Positions 1-5,124 of a DNA stretch of 6,661 bases are shown one piece after another (positions within the stretch are counted from its first letter, which is position 1; each line of letters begins with the position of its first letter). The notes beneath the pieces were generated by a model. It was given only the letters and a program-made list of their open reading frames with translations. It ran no database searches and was not told the DNA's origin. The stretch lies in contig JAFASB010000518.1 of NCBI GenBank assembly GCA_019244985.1, forward strand, positions 1 through 6,661, written 5' to 3'. The position numbers and the translations under genes were made by a program. This DNA comes from Acidimicrobiia bacterium (GTDB taxonomy: Bacteria > Actinomycetota > Acidimicrobiia > Acidimicrobiales > AC-14).

Positions 1-42
1 CTGCTTGCAAAGCAGGTGCTCTTCCAGCTGAGCTACGTCCCC
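1..42 (-). tRNA. tRNA-Ala(UGC), 5' part only, cut by the window edge
   Basis: Read on the minus strand from base 42, the sequence gives acceptor strand GGGGACG, U8 and A9, D stem GCTC/GAGC, A26, anticodon stem CCTGC and loop TTTGCAA. The anticodon TGC lies at bases 9-7. The 3' strand of the anticodon stem begins (GCAG) before the window ends, so the variable loop, T arm and 3' acceptor are outside. It decodes GCN alanine codons. Placing tRNA-Ala after gyrA and tRNA-Ile on the same strand is the usual actinobacterial order, although here other genes intervene. The identity is secure; the 5' end is set by the 7-nt acceptor count. Confidence 0.93.
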
Positions 43-55
43 CGTTGGTGAGGCC

Positions 56-61
56 ATGTTA
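56..61 (-). promoter_or_regulatory. Possible -10 element for tRNA-Ala
   Basis: On the minus strand the hexamer TAACAT (bases 61-56) matches the -10 pattern TAnnnT and ends 13 nt before the mature tRNA-Ala 5' end. That would give a short leader removed by RNase P. No convincing -35 element is visible 17 nt upstream. Weak, position-based call. Confidence 0.3.
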
Positions 62-72
62 GGACCGGCGTG

Positions 73-90
73 ATCGGCCACATGGCCGAT
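73..90. repeat. 18-nt palindrome in the tRNA-Ala/peptidase divergent gap
   Basis: ATCGGCCACATGGCCGAT has two perfect 8-bp arms around a central CA. It lies 57 nt upstream of the peptidase ATG and about 30 nt upstream of tRNA-Ala, so it could act on either divergent promoter. Its size and symmetry resemble a dimeric repressor operator, but no regulator is linked to it. GC-rich DNA produces such palindromes fairly often, so function is inferred. Confidence 0.35.
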
Positions 91-118
91 TGAGGCGCGG
101 TGTTTCTGGGAGAAGTAT
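90..118 (+). promoter_or_regulatory. Possible promoter of the C1 peptidase gene
   Basis: TTGAGG at 90-95 resembles a -35 hexamer, and AAGTAT at 113-118, 17 nt further on, is a poor -10 match (three of six bases). Transcription would begin near base 125, leaving a leader of about 23 nt before the ATG at 148. It would also place the upstream GTG at 100 outside the transcript. Low confidence because the -10 match is weak. Confidence 0.22.
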
Positions 119-147
119 CGGCGGCAGCTGGGGGGAAACGAGGCGAC

Positions 148-999
148 ATGGCCACGACCACTGGCATCCACCGGCGCTCGATCCAGCGCTACGGCTGGGT
201 CCCCGACCTGCCCGACGCGCGCGACTACGTGTTCTCGGCGCCCGACGAGGTCATCGCCAAGCTTCCGCCCAAGGTCGACCTGCGCTCGAAATGTCCGCCG
301 GTGTACGACCAGGGCCAGCTCGGGTCGTGCACCGCCAACGCGATTGCCGGTGCCTACGAGTTCGACCAGGTCCAGGAGCGCCAGCCTGACTTCATGCCCT
401 CCCGGCTGTTCATCTACTTCAACGAGCGAGTGATGGAGGGCACCGTCGACATCGACGCCGGCGCCATGATCCGCGACGGGATCAAAAGCGTCGCCAGGCT
501 CGGCGTCTGCACCGAGAGCAGCTGGCCCTACGACATCGCTGCCTTTCGCGACCCGCCGGGTCCGGGCTGCTTCAAGGAGGCGCTCCAGCACCAGGCGATC
601 GTCTACCGGAGCATCCCCCAGCAGCTGAACCAGCTGCAGGCGTGTCTGGCCACGGGGATTCCCTTCGTGTTCGGGTTCTCGGTGTACGAGAGCTTCGAGA
701 GCGAGGAGGTCGCCCGCACCGGCGTGGTGAACATGCCCGGGGCCGGCGAGCAGCAGGTCGGCGGGCACGCCGTCGTCGCCGTCGGCTACGACAACGCCGC
801 CCAGCGCTTCACCGTGCGCAACTCCTGGGGCAAGAACTGGGGTCAGAAGGGTTACTGCACGATGCCCTTCGCCTATGTCACCAGCCCGCAGCTGGCCTCG
901 GACTTCTGGGCGATCTACGCCGTGGAGAAGAACGGCAAAGCGACCACGGGATCACGCAAGGCGACCACGAAGAGGGGTCTTGCTAAGCACCGAGGTTGA
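148..999 (+). CDS. Papain-like C1 family cysteine peptidase
   Basis: Predicted cysteine peptidase of the papain (C1) fold, 283 residues from the ATG at 148. The catalytic set is complete: oxyanion-hole Gln55 and nucleophile Cys61 in DQGQLGSC, His207 in GGHAVVAVGYD, and Asn225 in NSWGKNWGQKGYC. The N-terminal YGWVPDLPDARDY stretch is typical of bacterial C1A-like enzymes, in which the mature domain starts almost at once. There is no signal peptide, transmembrane segment or long inhibitory propeptide, so the protein is probably cytoplasmic or leaves by an unseen route. The C-terminal 20 residues are basic (Lys/Arg-rich) and lie beyond the catalytic domain. An in-frame GTG at base 100 would add 16 residues. 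I prefer ATG because a GAGG lies 4 nt upstream and the added residues look non-coding. The gene diverges from tRNA-Ala and is followed by the receiver gene in the same direction. The substrate is unknown. Confidence 0.88.
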   Translation: MATTTGIHRRSIQRYGWVPDLPDARDYVFSAPDEVIAKLPPKVDLRSKCPPVYDQGQLGSCTANAIAGAYEFDQVQERQPDFMPSRLFIYFNERVMEGTVDIDAGAMIRDGIKSVARLGVCTESSWPYDIAAFRDPPGPGCFKEALQHQAIVYRSIPQQLNQLQACLATGIPFVFGFSVYESFESEEVARTGVVNMPGAGEQQVGGHAVVAVGYDNAAQRFTVRNSWGKNWGQKGYCTMPFAYVTSPQLASDFWAIYAVEKNGKATTGSRKATTKRGLAKHRG

Positions 1000-1045
1000 C
1001 GGTGTCTAGCCCTTTCGGGCCATAGCGCGGAAAGCGACAGTTTCA

Positions 1046-1051
1046 TACGGT
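1046..1051 (+). promoter_or_regulatory. Possible -10 element for a leaderless receiver mRNA
   Basis: TACGGT fits the TAnnnT -10 pattern and ends 8 nt before the ATG at 1060. Transcription would start at or just before the start codon. No Shine-Dalgarno sequence is present upstream of that ATG, and leaderless mRNAs are common in actinobacteria. No clear -35 element is seen. This would let the receiver gene be transcribed separately from the peptidase gene. Confidence 0.28.
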
Positions 1052-1059
1052 TGCAAACC

Positions 1060-1416
1060 ATGAAGGTTCTGATCTGCGACGACGAGTCCGACATCCGGCT
1101 GCTGTACCGGACGGCGTTCGAGCAGCAGGGGGCCGACGTCGTGGTGACCAAGAACGGCGACGAGTGCGTACAGGTCGCGGCCGACGACCAGCCGGACATG
1201 GTGATCCTCGACCTGATGATGCCCATTCGAGACGGGTTCTCCACGCTCGCCGAGCTGCACGGCCGCTGGCCGTCGACGATCGTGTACATCGTCAGCGCGT
1301 TCGCGTCCCCCGAGAACTTCATGCGCAGCCGCGCCCTCGGCGCCAAAGCCTGCTACGACAAGATCGACTTCCTCGGCCGGATCCCCTCCCTCATCGACAG
1401 CGGGACCGCCGCCTGA
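1060..1416 (+). CDS. Stand-alone response-regulator receiver domain (CheY-like)
   Basis: A 118-residue protein consisting only of a receiver (REC) domain; phosphorylation by a partner histidine kinase would switch it. Visible key residues are the acidic pair Asp7/Asp8 after strand 1 (LICDDE), phospho-acceptor Asp51 in VILDLMMP, Ser79 as the Thr/Ser switch residue, and Lys101 in YDKID. The usual Lys-Pro after strand 5 is Lys-Ile here. There is no DNA-binding, enzymatic or other output domain, and no kinase gene is nearby, so its partners are encoded elsewhere. An in-frame TTG at 1051 would add three residues; ATG is preferred. It lies 60 nt after the peptidase gene on the same strand, so co-transcription is possible, though a candidate own promoter is present. 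It ends 57 nt from the convergent prenyltransferase gene. Confidence 0.87.
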   Translation: MKVLICDDESDIRLLYRTAFEQQGADVVVTKNGDECVQVAADDQPDMVILDLMMPIRDGFSTLAELHGRWPSTIVYIVSAFASPENFMRSRALGAKACYDKIDFLGRIPSLIDSGTAA

Positions 1417-1433
1417 CTCCTGCTTTTGCTCGA

Positions 1434-1456
1434 TTTTGATCGCTCAGCGATCAGAA
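1434..1456. terminator. Inverted repeat between convergent genes, candidate bidirectional terminator
   Basis: TGATCGCT (1437-1444) and AGCGATCA (1446-1453) form a perfect 8-bp inverted repeat with one central base. A T-G wobble and two T-A pairs extend it to 1434-1456. It lies 18 nt after the receiver stop codon and about 18 nt beyond the prenyltransferase stop codon, where a shared terminator would be expected. Neither strand has a clear U-tract after the stem; the T run at 1434-1437 is in the left arm. It is therefore not a canonical intrinsic terminator. Confidence 0.42.
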
Positions 1457-1473
1457 GTCGGCAATAGCGACCG

Positions 1474-2481
1474 TCAGAGCTTGAAGATGGCGCCGATCGC
1501 CAGGCCGACGACGAAGAGCAGACCGGCCCGGCGCGTGTGCACGAAGGCGTAGGCCGCGTACCACAGCGGCCAGATCGGCCACTCGGCCGGCGGCTCGGCT
1601 GGTCTCGGCTCGTCGAACGCCTTCCACACGCCACGGAGGGCGGGCAGCGCTCCGAAGGCGAGCAGTGAGGGCCAGGGCAACGTGCCCTGGATGACGAGGG
1701 CCACGATCACGACGTAGAACGCCGCCATCAGTCCTTGGGTGACCCGCCGGGACGGCGCGTCGCCGAGCAGCACCGGAAGGGTGTGCGTGCCCGCCGGCTC
1801 GTCCCACGGGATCTTGTCGACGTGCTTGCCCATCAGGACGGCCGTACACAGCAGGCCGTACGGGAGCGACGCAGCGATGATCTCCCAGGGGATGCTGCCG
1901 ACCGCCGAGTAGTACACGCCGCCCACGAGCAGCGGGCCCCACACCACCAGCACGGACGGCTCCCCGAGGCCGTGCTTCTTGAGTCGCAGCGGCGGCGCCG
2001 TATAGGCGGCGCTGATGAAGAACCCACCGAGCGCGAAGGCCACCACCGGCCAGCCTCGCTCCACGAACAACACGACGAGGATGGCGAGATCGAGAACGTT
2101 GACGAGGAGGGCTGCAGCGGTGAGCCGCTTGCGCGTCACCATCCCCGACAGCACCGGGTGGGGTGCGTACAGAGCGCGCGGGTAGTTGTCGCTGTCCGTC
2201 CCCACGTCCAGGTCGAACAGGTCGTTCATCAGGTTGTTGGCGGCATGAGCCAGCAGGATGCCCACCGTCGCCAGACCCCACAGCCACCACTTGAACCCCG
2301 GCTCGTTGACACCGAGCAGCCCGGCAACGAGCGCTGCGGTCAGCGTCATCGGCAGAACAGCAGCGCGCGTCAGGACCAGCCAACGCGAGACAGGGTCGAC
2401 GTGACCCTTGGGCGGGTTGGTCGTCTGCAGGACGTAACGCCAATTGGCCAGGAGGCTCTGGCGCTCCTCGACCCGTGCCAT
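1474..2481 (-). CDS. UbiA-superfamily membrane prenyltransferase
   Basis: Predicted integral membrane prenyltransferase of 335 residues, a normal length for the UbiA superfamily, which moves an isoprenyl group from a polyprenyl diphosphate to an acceptor. The first Mg-diphosphate motif is around residues 83-92 (NLMNDLFDLD, with Asn86, Asp87 and Asp90). The second is around 222-235 (Asp222, Asp227, Gly231 and Thr234 in DKIPWDEPAGTHTLPV). About eight or nine hydrophobic helices are seen, starting near residue 37 and ending near 334. The start is the ATG at 2481, 10 nt after the upstream oxidoreductase stop. It has no strong Shine-Dalgarno, so translational coupling is likely. The acceptor cannot be assigned: MenA-like quinone synthesis, tetrapyrrole or lipid prenylation all remain possible. 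No other menaquinone gene is nearby. Confidence 0.85.
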   Translation of the reverse strand: MARVEERQSLLANWRYVLQTTNPPKGHVDPVSRWLVLTRAAVLPMTLTAALVAGLLGVNEPGFKWWLWGLATVGILLAHAANNLMNDLFDLDVGTDSDNYPRALYAPHPVLSGMVTRKRLTAAALLVNVLDLAILVVLFVERGWPVVAFALGGFFISAAYTAPPLRLKKHGLGEPSVLVVWGPLLVGGVYYSAVGSIPWEIIAASLPYGLLCTAVLMGKHVDKIPWDEPAGTHTLPVLLGDAPSRRVTQGLMAAFYVVIVALVIQGTLPWPSLLAFGALPALRGVWKAFDEPRPAEPPAEWPIWPLWYAAYAFVHTRRAGLLFVVGLAIGAIFKL

Positions 2482-2491
2482 ACCGGACGTT

Positions 2492-3511
2492 CTAGCGCCC
2501 GCTCGCGACGTCGACCAACTGGCCGCCGCCCATCGAACCCTCGAACACCGCCGCCTTCACGCCGCGGTCGGCGAGGGCGGCGAGGAATGGCGTCGGCTCG
2601 ACCAGCTCGGCCAGGCCGCCCGCGCCATGACGGCTGAGCGAGCCCTCGATCAGCGACACCGCGGCCATCGCCGCCACTGTGCCCGCAGCCACGCCCGGAC
2701 GGTCGATTGCACCGAGCACGTACTCGTCGAGCGCGGCCCCTCGGCTGCCCCGGACCTCGACCCGCAGGGCGCCCAGGCCGCCCTCGGGATGCGGGCGCCG
2801 CAGCATGGGCAGCCGCGCGGTCAGTCGGTCCCGTCGGTTGGCACCGGCGCGAGCCGTGACCCGACGCACCGTGGGGAAGGCGGTCGTGAGCAGGAGGGGC
2901 TCGGGGAAAGCGCCCCGGTAGCAGTCGACCCCCCGCACCGGATCGGGAAACCAGCACAGCGTCCGACCGGAACCGCCACGGCGACGACTCCACGCGCCGT
3001 CGTGCCAATCGAGACCCGCCTCGCCGAGCGCCCGGTGGAGCTGCCGCGCGCAGGCCGGCCCGCCCGTGCCGACCTTGGCGATGTGAATCTCGTCGATGCG
3101 GTCAAAACGGGTGGCGGCGTGGGCGGCGAGCACGCATCCCAGTCCCGGTGAGAATCCGGCCCCAACGACGATGTGCAGCCGGCGCTCGCGTGCCTCGGCG
3201 TCGAGGTCGAGGAGCGCCTTCACGTCGTCGGCGGCGTCGGCGGTCGACACGACGTGTGCGCCCCGCTCGAGGGCGCGCTCGGCCAGCGGACGGTGCGCAA
3301 CCGGGGCGGCGAGCACCACCACGTCACCCTGCTCGGGTGCGAAGTCGGCCTCGGCGCCGGCGCGGGCCGGAGGGCCGAGCGACTCGACGACGGCATCGCG
3401 CAGCTCGACATTGCGCTCCACGATCACCAGGTCGTCGACCGACAGCACCGAGATCAGCTGGCGCGCTGCGCGCGCGCCGACTGCTCCCGCGCCGATGATC
3501 AGGACCCGCAC
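2492..3511 (-). CDS. Saccharopine-dehydrogenase-like NAD(P)-binding oxidoreductase
   Basis: Predicted 339-residue dehydrogenase of the saccharopine dehydrogenase-like group. The N-terminal Rossmann fold begins at residue 1 (RVLIIGAGAVG, glycines 7, 9 and 12). Glu32 at the end of strand 2 (VIVER) hints at NAD rather than NADP. The GAGFSPGLG stretch near residues 117-125 is typical of the family's second domain. The residues conferring saccharopine specificity cannot be recognised and the substrate is unknown; true lysine metabolism is unlikely from context alone. An ATG in the same frame at 3631 would add 40 low-complexity residues, but the GTG at 3511 is much better: it has TAAGG 5 nt upstream and places the Rossmann strand at the N-terminus. 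The gene starts 7 nt after a small membrane-protein gene and ends 10 nt before the prenyltransferase gene, so the three probably form one transcription unit. Confidence 0.8.
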   Translation of the reverse strand: MRVLIIGAGAVGARAARQLISVLSVDDLVIVERNVELRDAVVESLGPPARAGAEADFAPEQGDVVVLAAPVAHRPLAERALERGAHVVSTADAADDVKALLDLDAEARERRLHIVVGAGFSPGLGCVLAAHAATRFDRIDEIHIAKVGTGGPACARQLHRALGEAGLDWHDGAWSRRRGGSGRTLCWFPDPVRGVDCYRGAFPEPLLLTTAFPTVRRVTARAGANRRDRLTARLPMLRRPHPEGGLGALRVEVRGSRGAALDEYVLGAIDRPGVAAGTVAAMAAVSLIEGSLSRHGAGGLAELVEPTPFLAALADRGVKAAVFEGSMGGGQLVDVASGR

Positions 3512-3514
3512 GAG

Positions 3515-3519
3515 GGCCT
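3515..3519 (-). promoter_or_regulatory. Ribosome-binding site that fixes the oxidoreductase start
   Basis: On the minus strand the sequence reads TAAGGCCCTCGTG. The AAGG centred here is 5 nt before the GTG at 3511, and the TAA of the upstream small gene overlaps it. This supports the GTG start and translational coupling of the two genes. Confidence 0.55.
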
Positions 3520-3656
3520 TACCGGAGGTCCGGACCGGAGAGCTCGCGCCATCCACCGCCCTGGGGCGGGACGCCCCCGCTCCCGCGCAAACGGACGACG
3601 CCCGCGACAGCGGCGGCGACGCCAACGGCAACCACGATTCGTCGGAAGAGGCGCAC
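3519..3656 (-). CDS. Small single-span membrane protein, 45 residues, function unknown
   Basis: A short reading frame of 45 residues starts at GTG 3656 and stops at TAA 3521-3519. The N-terminus is MRLFRR, followed by a Val/Ala/Gly-rich hydrophobic segment from about residue 7 to 21, then a basic RLRG. The soluble tail is rich in Gly and Pro and includes GGWRELSGPDLR. This is the profile of a one-helix membrane protein with positive charges on both flanks. Third codon positions are about 80% G or C, as in a coding frame. The stop codon overlaps the ribosome-binding sequence of the oxidoreductase gene (gap 7 nt), as expected within an operon. Against it, the GTG has no Shine-Dalgarno and lies only 4 nt beyond the tRNA-Ile 3' end; an in-frame TAG within the tRNA excludes a longer start. 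I do not recognise a named family. Confidence 0.58.
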   Translation of the reverse strand: MRLFRRIVVAVGVAAAVAGVVRLRGSGGVPPQGGGWRELSGPDLR

Positions 3657-3660
3657 GGCG

Positions 3661-3734
3661 TGGGGCTAGCTGGAATCGAACCAGCGACCTCATCCTTATC
3701 AGGGATGCGCTCTAACCGACTGAGCTATAGCCCC
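3661..3734 (-). tRNA. tRNA-Ile(GAU)
   Basis: A complete 74-nt cloverleaf on the minus strand. Acceptor GGGGCTA pairs with TAGCCCC with discriminator A; D stem is GCTC/GAGC, anticodon stem CATCC/GGATG with loop CTGATAA (anticodon GAT at 3700-3698), and T stem GCTGG/CCAGC with loop TTCGATT. All stems pair perfectly. The CCA end is not encoded; the following bases are CGCC. It decodes isoleucine AUC/AUU. It starts 16 nt after the DUF3566 stop codon and probably belongs to the gyrA-DUF3566-tRNA block conserved in actinobacteria. It may be released from a longer transcript by RNase processing. A small membrane-protein reading frame begins 4 nt beyond its 3' end. Confidence 0.98.
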
Positions 3735-3751
3735 GCTTCGCTAGGCGAAGC
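3735..3751 (-). repeat. Perfect 7-bp hairpin filling the DUF3566-tRNA-Ile gap
   Basis: GCTTCGC and GCGAAGC surround a 3-nt loop. The stem starts at the last base of the DUF3566 stop codon and ends at the base just before the tRNA-Ile 5' end. It has no U-tract. It could be a processing signal for release of the tRNA, a barrier protecting the upstream mRNA 3' end, or a weak terminator. The pairing is directly visible; the role is inference. Confidence 0.5.
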
Positions 3752-4554
3752 TACACGACAGTCGAATGAGGTCTGTCGTCCTCGAGGACGTTGATCTCGA
3801 TGCCGCCGACCACGTCGCTGATGAGGTTGTAGAGCACCGCCATCAGGACGTTGAAGGCGCTGCCAATGATGACGAGGAGCAGGCCGCCGATCGCCGCGCC
3901 GCGCAAGAGCTGCAGGCCGAGGAAATGGAATTTCGACGCGATCAGGTCGCTGACGAAGTTCTCGATGTTGCCCCGGACACCGGTGACCGTTGCGACCAGC
4001 CAGAGGACGATGCCGGCGACCAGCAGGATCAGGAACATGCACAGGTAGAAGATCAACGAGAACCGAAGCACCGACCAGAGGTCGAAGCGGCGGATCACCC
4101 GACGCGTGCGGCGACTGCCTCGCGCACGCACTGGCAGGGGCGTGGCCGCGGACATCGGTGTTGGCGCCGGCGCCGGCGCCGGTGGTGGCGGAGGCAGGGG
4201 CGGCGGCGGCGGGGGGGGCGGGGGCGCAGTGACGGGCGGCGTGGGAGTCGCAGGGGCAGGTGCAGGTGCAGGTGCTGTTGGCGCAGGTGCTGTTGGCGCC
4301 GGTGGCGTTGGCGCCGGCGGGCGAGCCACTCCGGGATCGGTCGGGCGGACGTACCCGGACGGGATCGAACTGGGCGGCGGACGCGGGTTGAACACCGGGG
4401 TCGGTGTTCCGAGGGGCTGCGGGACGTCCGGCTCAGGTTCCGGACCCGCGGGCGAGTCGGCGACCTCGACGTGATCGTCGGCAGAGGCAGCCTCGTCGCC
4501 CTGCACGTCCTTGGCCTCGTCGTCGGGAGGATCGCCGAACTGCAGCTCCGTCAT
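3751..4554 (-). CDS. DUF3566 transmembrane protein with proline-rich N-terminus
   Basis: A 267-residue protein with an acidic N-terminus (residues 1-40), a long Pro/Ala/Thr-rich stretch (about 38-137, including a run of nine prolines near 111-119), then a basic linker (RARGSRRTRRVIRR) and a membrane domain. Two hydrophobic helices are seen near 164-190 and 221-245, joined by an IENFVSDLIASK segment. The C-terminal domain and the location after gyrA and before tRNA-Ile match the DUF3566 family, whose Mycobacterium tuberculosis member is Rv0007. Family function is not established; a membrane or cell-envelope role near division proteins has been suggested by neighbourhood. The ATG at 4554 overlaps the upstream stop codon in an ATGA junction, with GAGG 7 nt upstream. 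A longer in-frame start at 4734 would run through the neighbouring gene and is rejected. Confidence 0.85.
   Translation of the reverse strand: MTELQFGDPPDDEAKDVQGDEAASADDHVEVADSPAGPEPEPDVPQPLGTPTPVFNPRPPPSSIPSGYVRPTDPGVARPPAPTPPAPTAPAPTAPAPAPAPATPTPPVTAPPPPPPPPPLPPPPPAPAPAPTPMSAATPLPVRARGSRRTRRVIRRFDLWSVLRFSLIFYLCMFLILLVAGIVLWLVATVTGVRGNIENFVSDLIASKFHFLGLQLLRGAAIGGLLLVIIGSAFNVLMAVLYNLISDVVGGIEINVLEDDRPHSTVV
4163..4312. repeat. Low-complexity Pro/Ala-coding repeats with an 8-G run
   Basis: Within the DUF3566 gene, the plus strand shows exact 15-bp tandem copies (4268-4282 and 4283-4297) and a diverged third copy (4298-4312), encoding Pro-Ala-Pro-Thr-Ala units. It also shows GGCGCC repeats at 4163-4181 and eight consecutive Gs at 4211-4218. 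Such tracts vary in length by replication slippage. In-frame changes would only alter the length of the proline linker, whereas a change in the G run would shift the frame and remove the membrane domain. Confidence 0.7.
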
Positions 4555-5075
4555 CGGCAGACCTCGAACTGGACGGGCGCGACCTGACACAGGCCGGCCT
4601 GTCGTCCGACGGCTGCCAAGCGGGTGGCCCACTCGGGCGGGACGATCACGGCCGCGCCAGCCTGCCCCGACGACGATGGAACCACCGAGTACACGGGTAC
4701 AGCTTGCCCCAACAGTTGGCCGAGCCGGGACCATGCCGCCCGCAGCGCAGGAGCCATGCCGTCAGGGCCTTGGCCGCCGGCGTCACGGTGAGCACGGGCG
4801 ACTGCTGTCGCTTTCGCCACGTCGACCCGCACTTCGGTCTCGCTCCCCACCTCCCGGTAGGACTCGATCCGCCCACCGTTGGCCGTCGCCACCGACGAGG
4901 CGGCAGCGCGACCTTCGGCCGCGCCGGCCAGAGCAGCCGCGTCGGCCGCCGTACGCGCCGACGCCCGGTCGACAGCGGCGCCACCGATGCGCCCGAGCAG
5001 CACGATCGCTCCGCCGGCCGCCAACACGACGAGCACCAACAGCGGGACCGCCGATCCCCTCTCTCCTTTGCGCAC
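4551..5075 (-). CDS. TadE/TadG-like membrane-anchored protein
   Basis: A 174-residue protein beginning MRKGERGSAVPLL, with one hydrophobic helix at about residues 9-28 and then DRASARTAADAAALAGAAEG. That Ala-rich stretch after the helix is the hallmark of the TadE/TadG-like N-terminal domain of Flp pilus assembly proteins and their actinobacterial Rv3654c-type relatives. Most of the protein (residues 30-174) would be outside the membrane. Cys163 and Cys173 near the C-terminus could form a disulphide. The Glu seen at position +5 after the processed Gly in true prepilins is absent, so cleavage by prepilin peptidase is doubtful. The GTG start at 5075 has a strong AAGGAG 7 nt upstream. It starts 49 nt after gyrA and overlaps the DUF3566 start by 4 nt, so it is probably co-translated with DUF3566. 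No other tad gene is in the window. Confidence 0.72.
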   Translation of the reverse strand: MRKGERGSAVPLLVLVVLAAGGAIVLLGRIGGAAVDRASARTAADAAALAGAAEGRAAASSVATANGGRIESYREVGSETEVRVDVAKATAVARAHRDAGGQGPDGMAPALRAAWSRLGQLLGQAVPVYSVVPSSSGQAGAAVIVPPEWATRLAAVGRQAGLCQVAPVQFEVCR

Positions 5076-5124
5076 CAGCGCGCTCCTTCCACAGATCGCG
5101 GAAAACCTGGGGGGGAAGCGACTG

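Noticed and set aside
100..147. N-terminal extension of the peptidase to GTG 100
   Set aside because: The added 16 residues do not resemble the family start, and ATG 148 has a nearby GAGG and a matching possible promoter.
1009..1020. GCCC-tttc-GGGC hairpin after the peptidase stop codon as a terminator
   Set aside because: Only four base pairs and no U-tract; too weak to call.
1735..3151. Long plus-strand open frames opposite the prenyltransferase and oxidoreductase genes
   Set aside because: Arg/Pro/Gly-rich translations without recognisable motifs, expected as antisense shadows of GC-rich genes.
3527..3536. GGTCCGGACC palindrome
   Set aside because: Ten bases in GC-rich coding DNA, easily explained by chance and codon use.
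3512..3631. Longer start (ATG 3631) for the saccharopine-DH-like gene
   Set aside because: The 40 added residues are low-complexity, the region encodes the small membrane protein in another frame, and GTG 3511 has a good ribosome-binding site directly before the Rossmann fold.
3661..3734. Integration site at the 3' end of tRNA-Ile
   Set aside because: No second copy of the tRNA 3' end and no integrase was seen in the window.
4555..4734. Longer start (4734) for DUF3566
   Set aside because: It would overlap most of the TadE-like gene in another frame; the ATGA junction at 4554 is the natural start.
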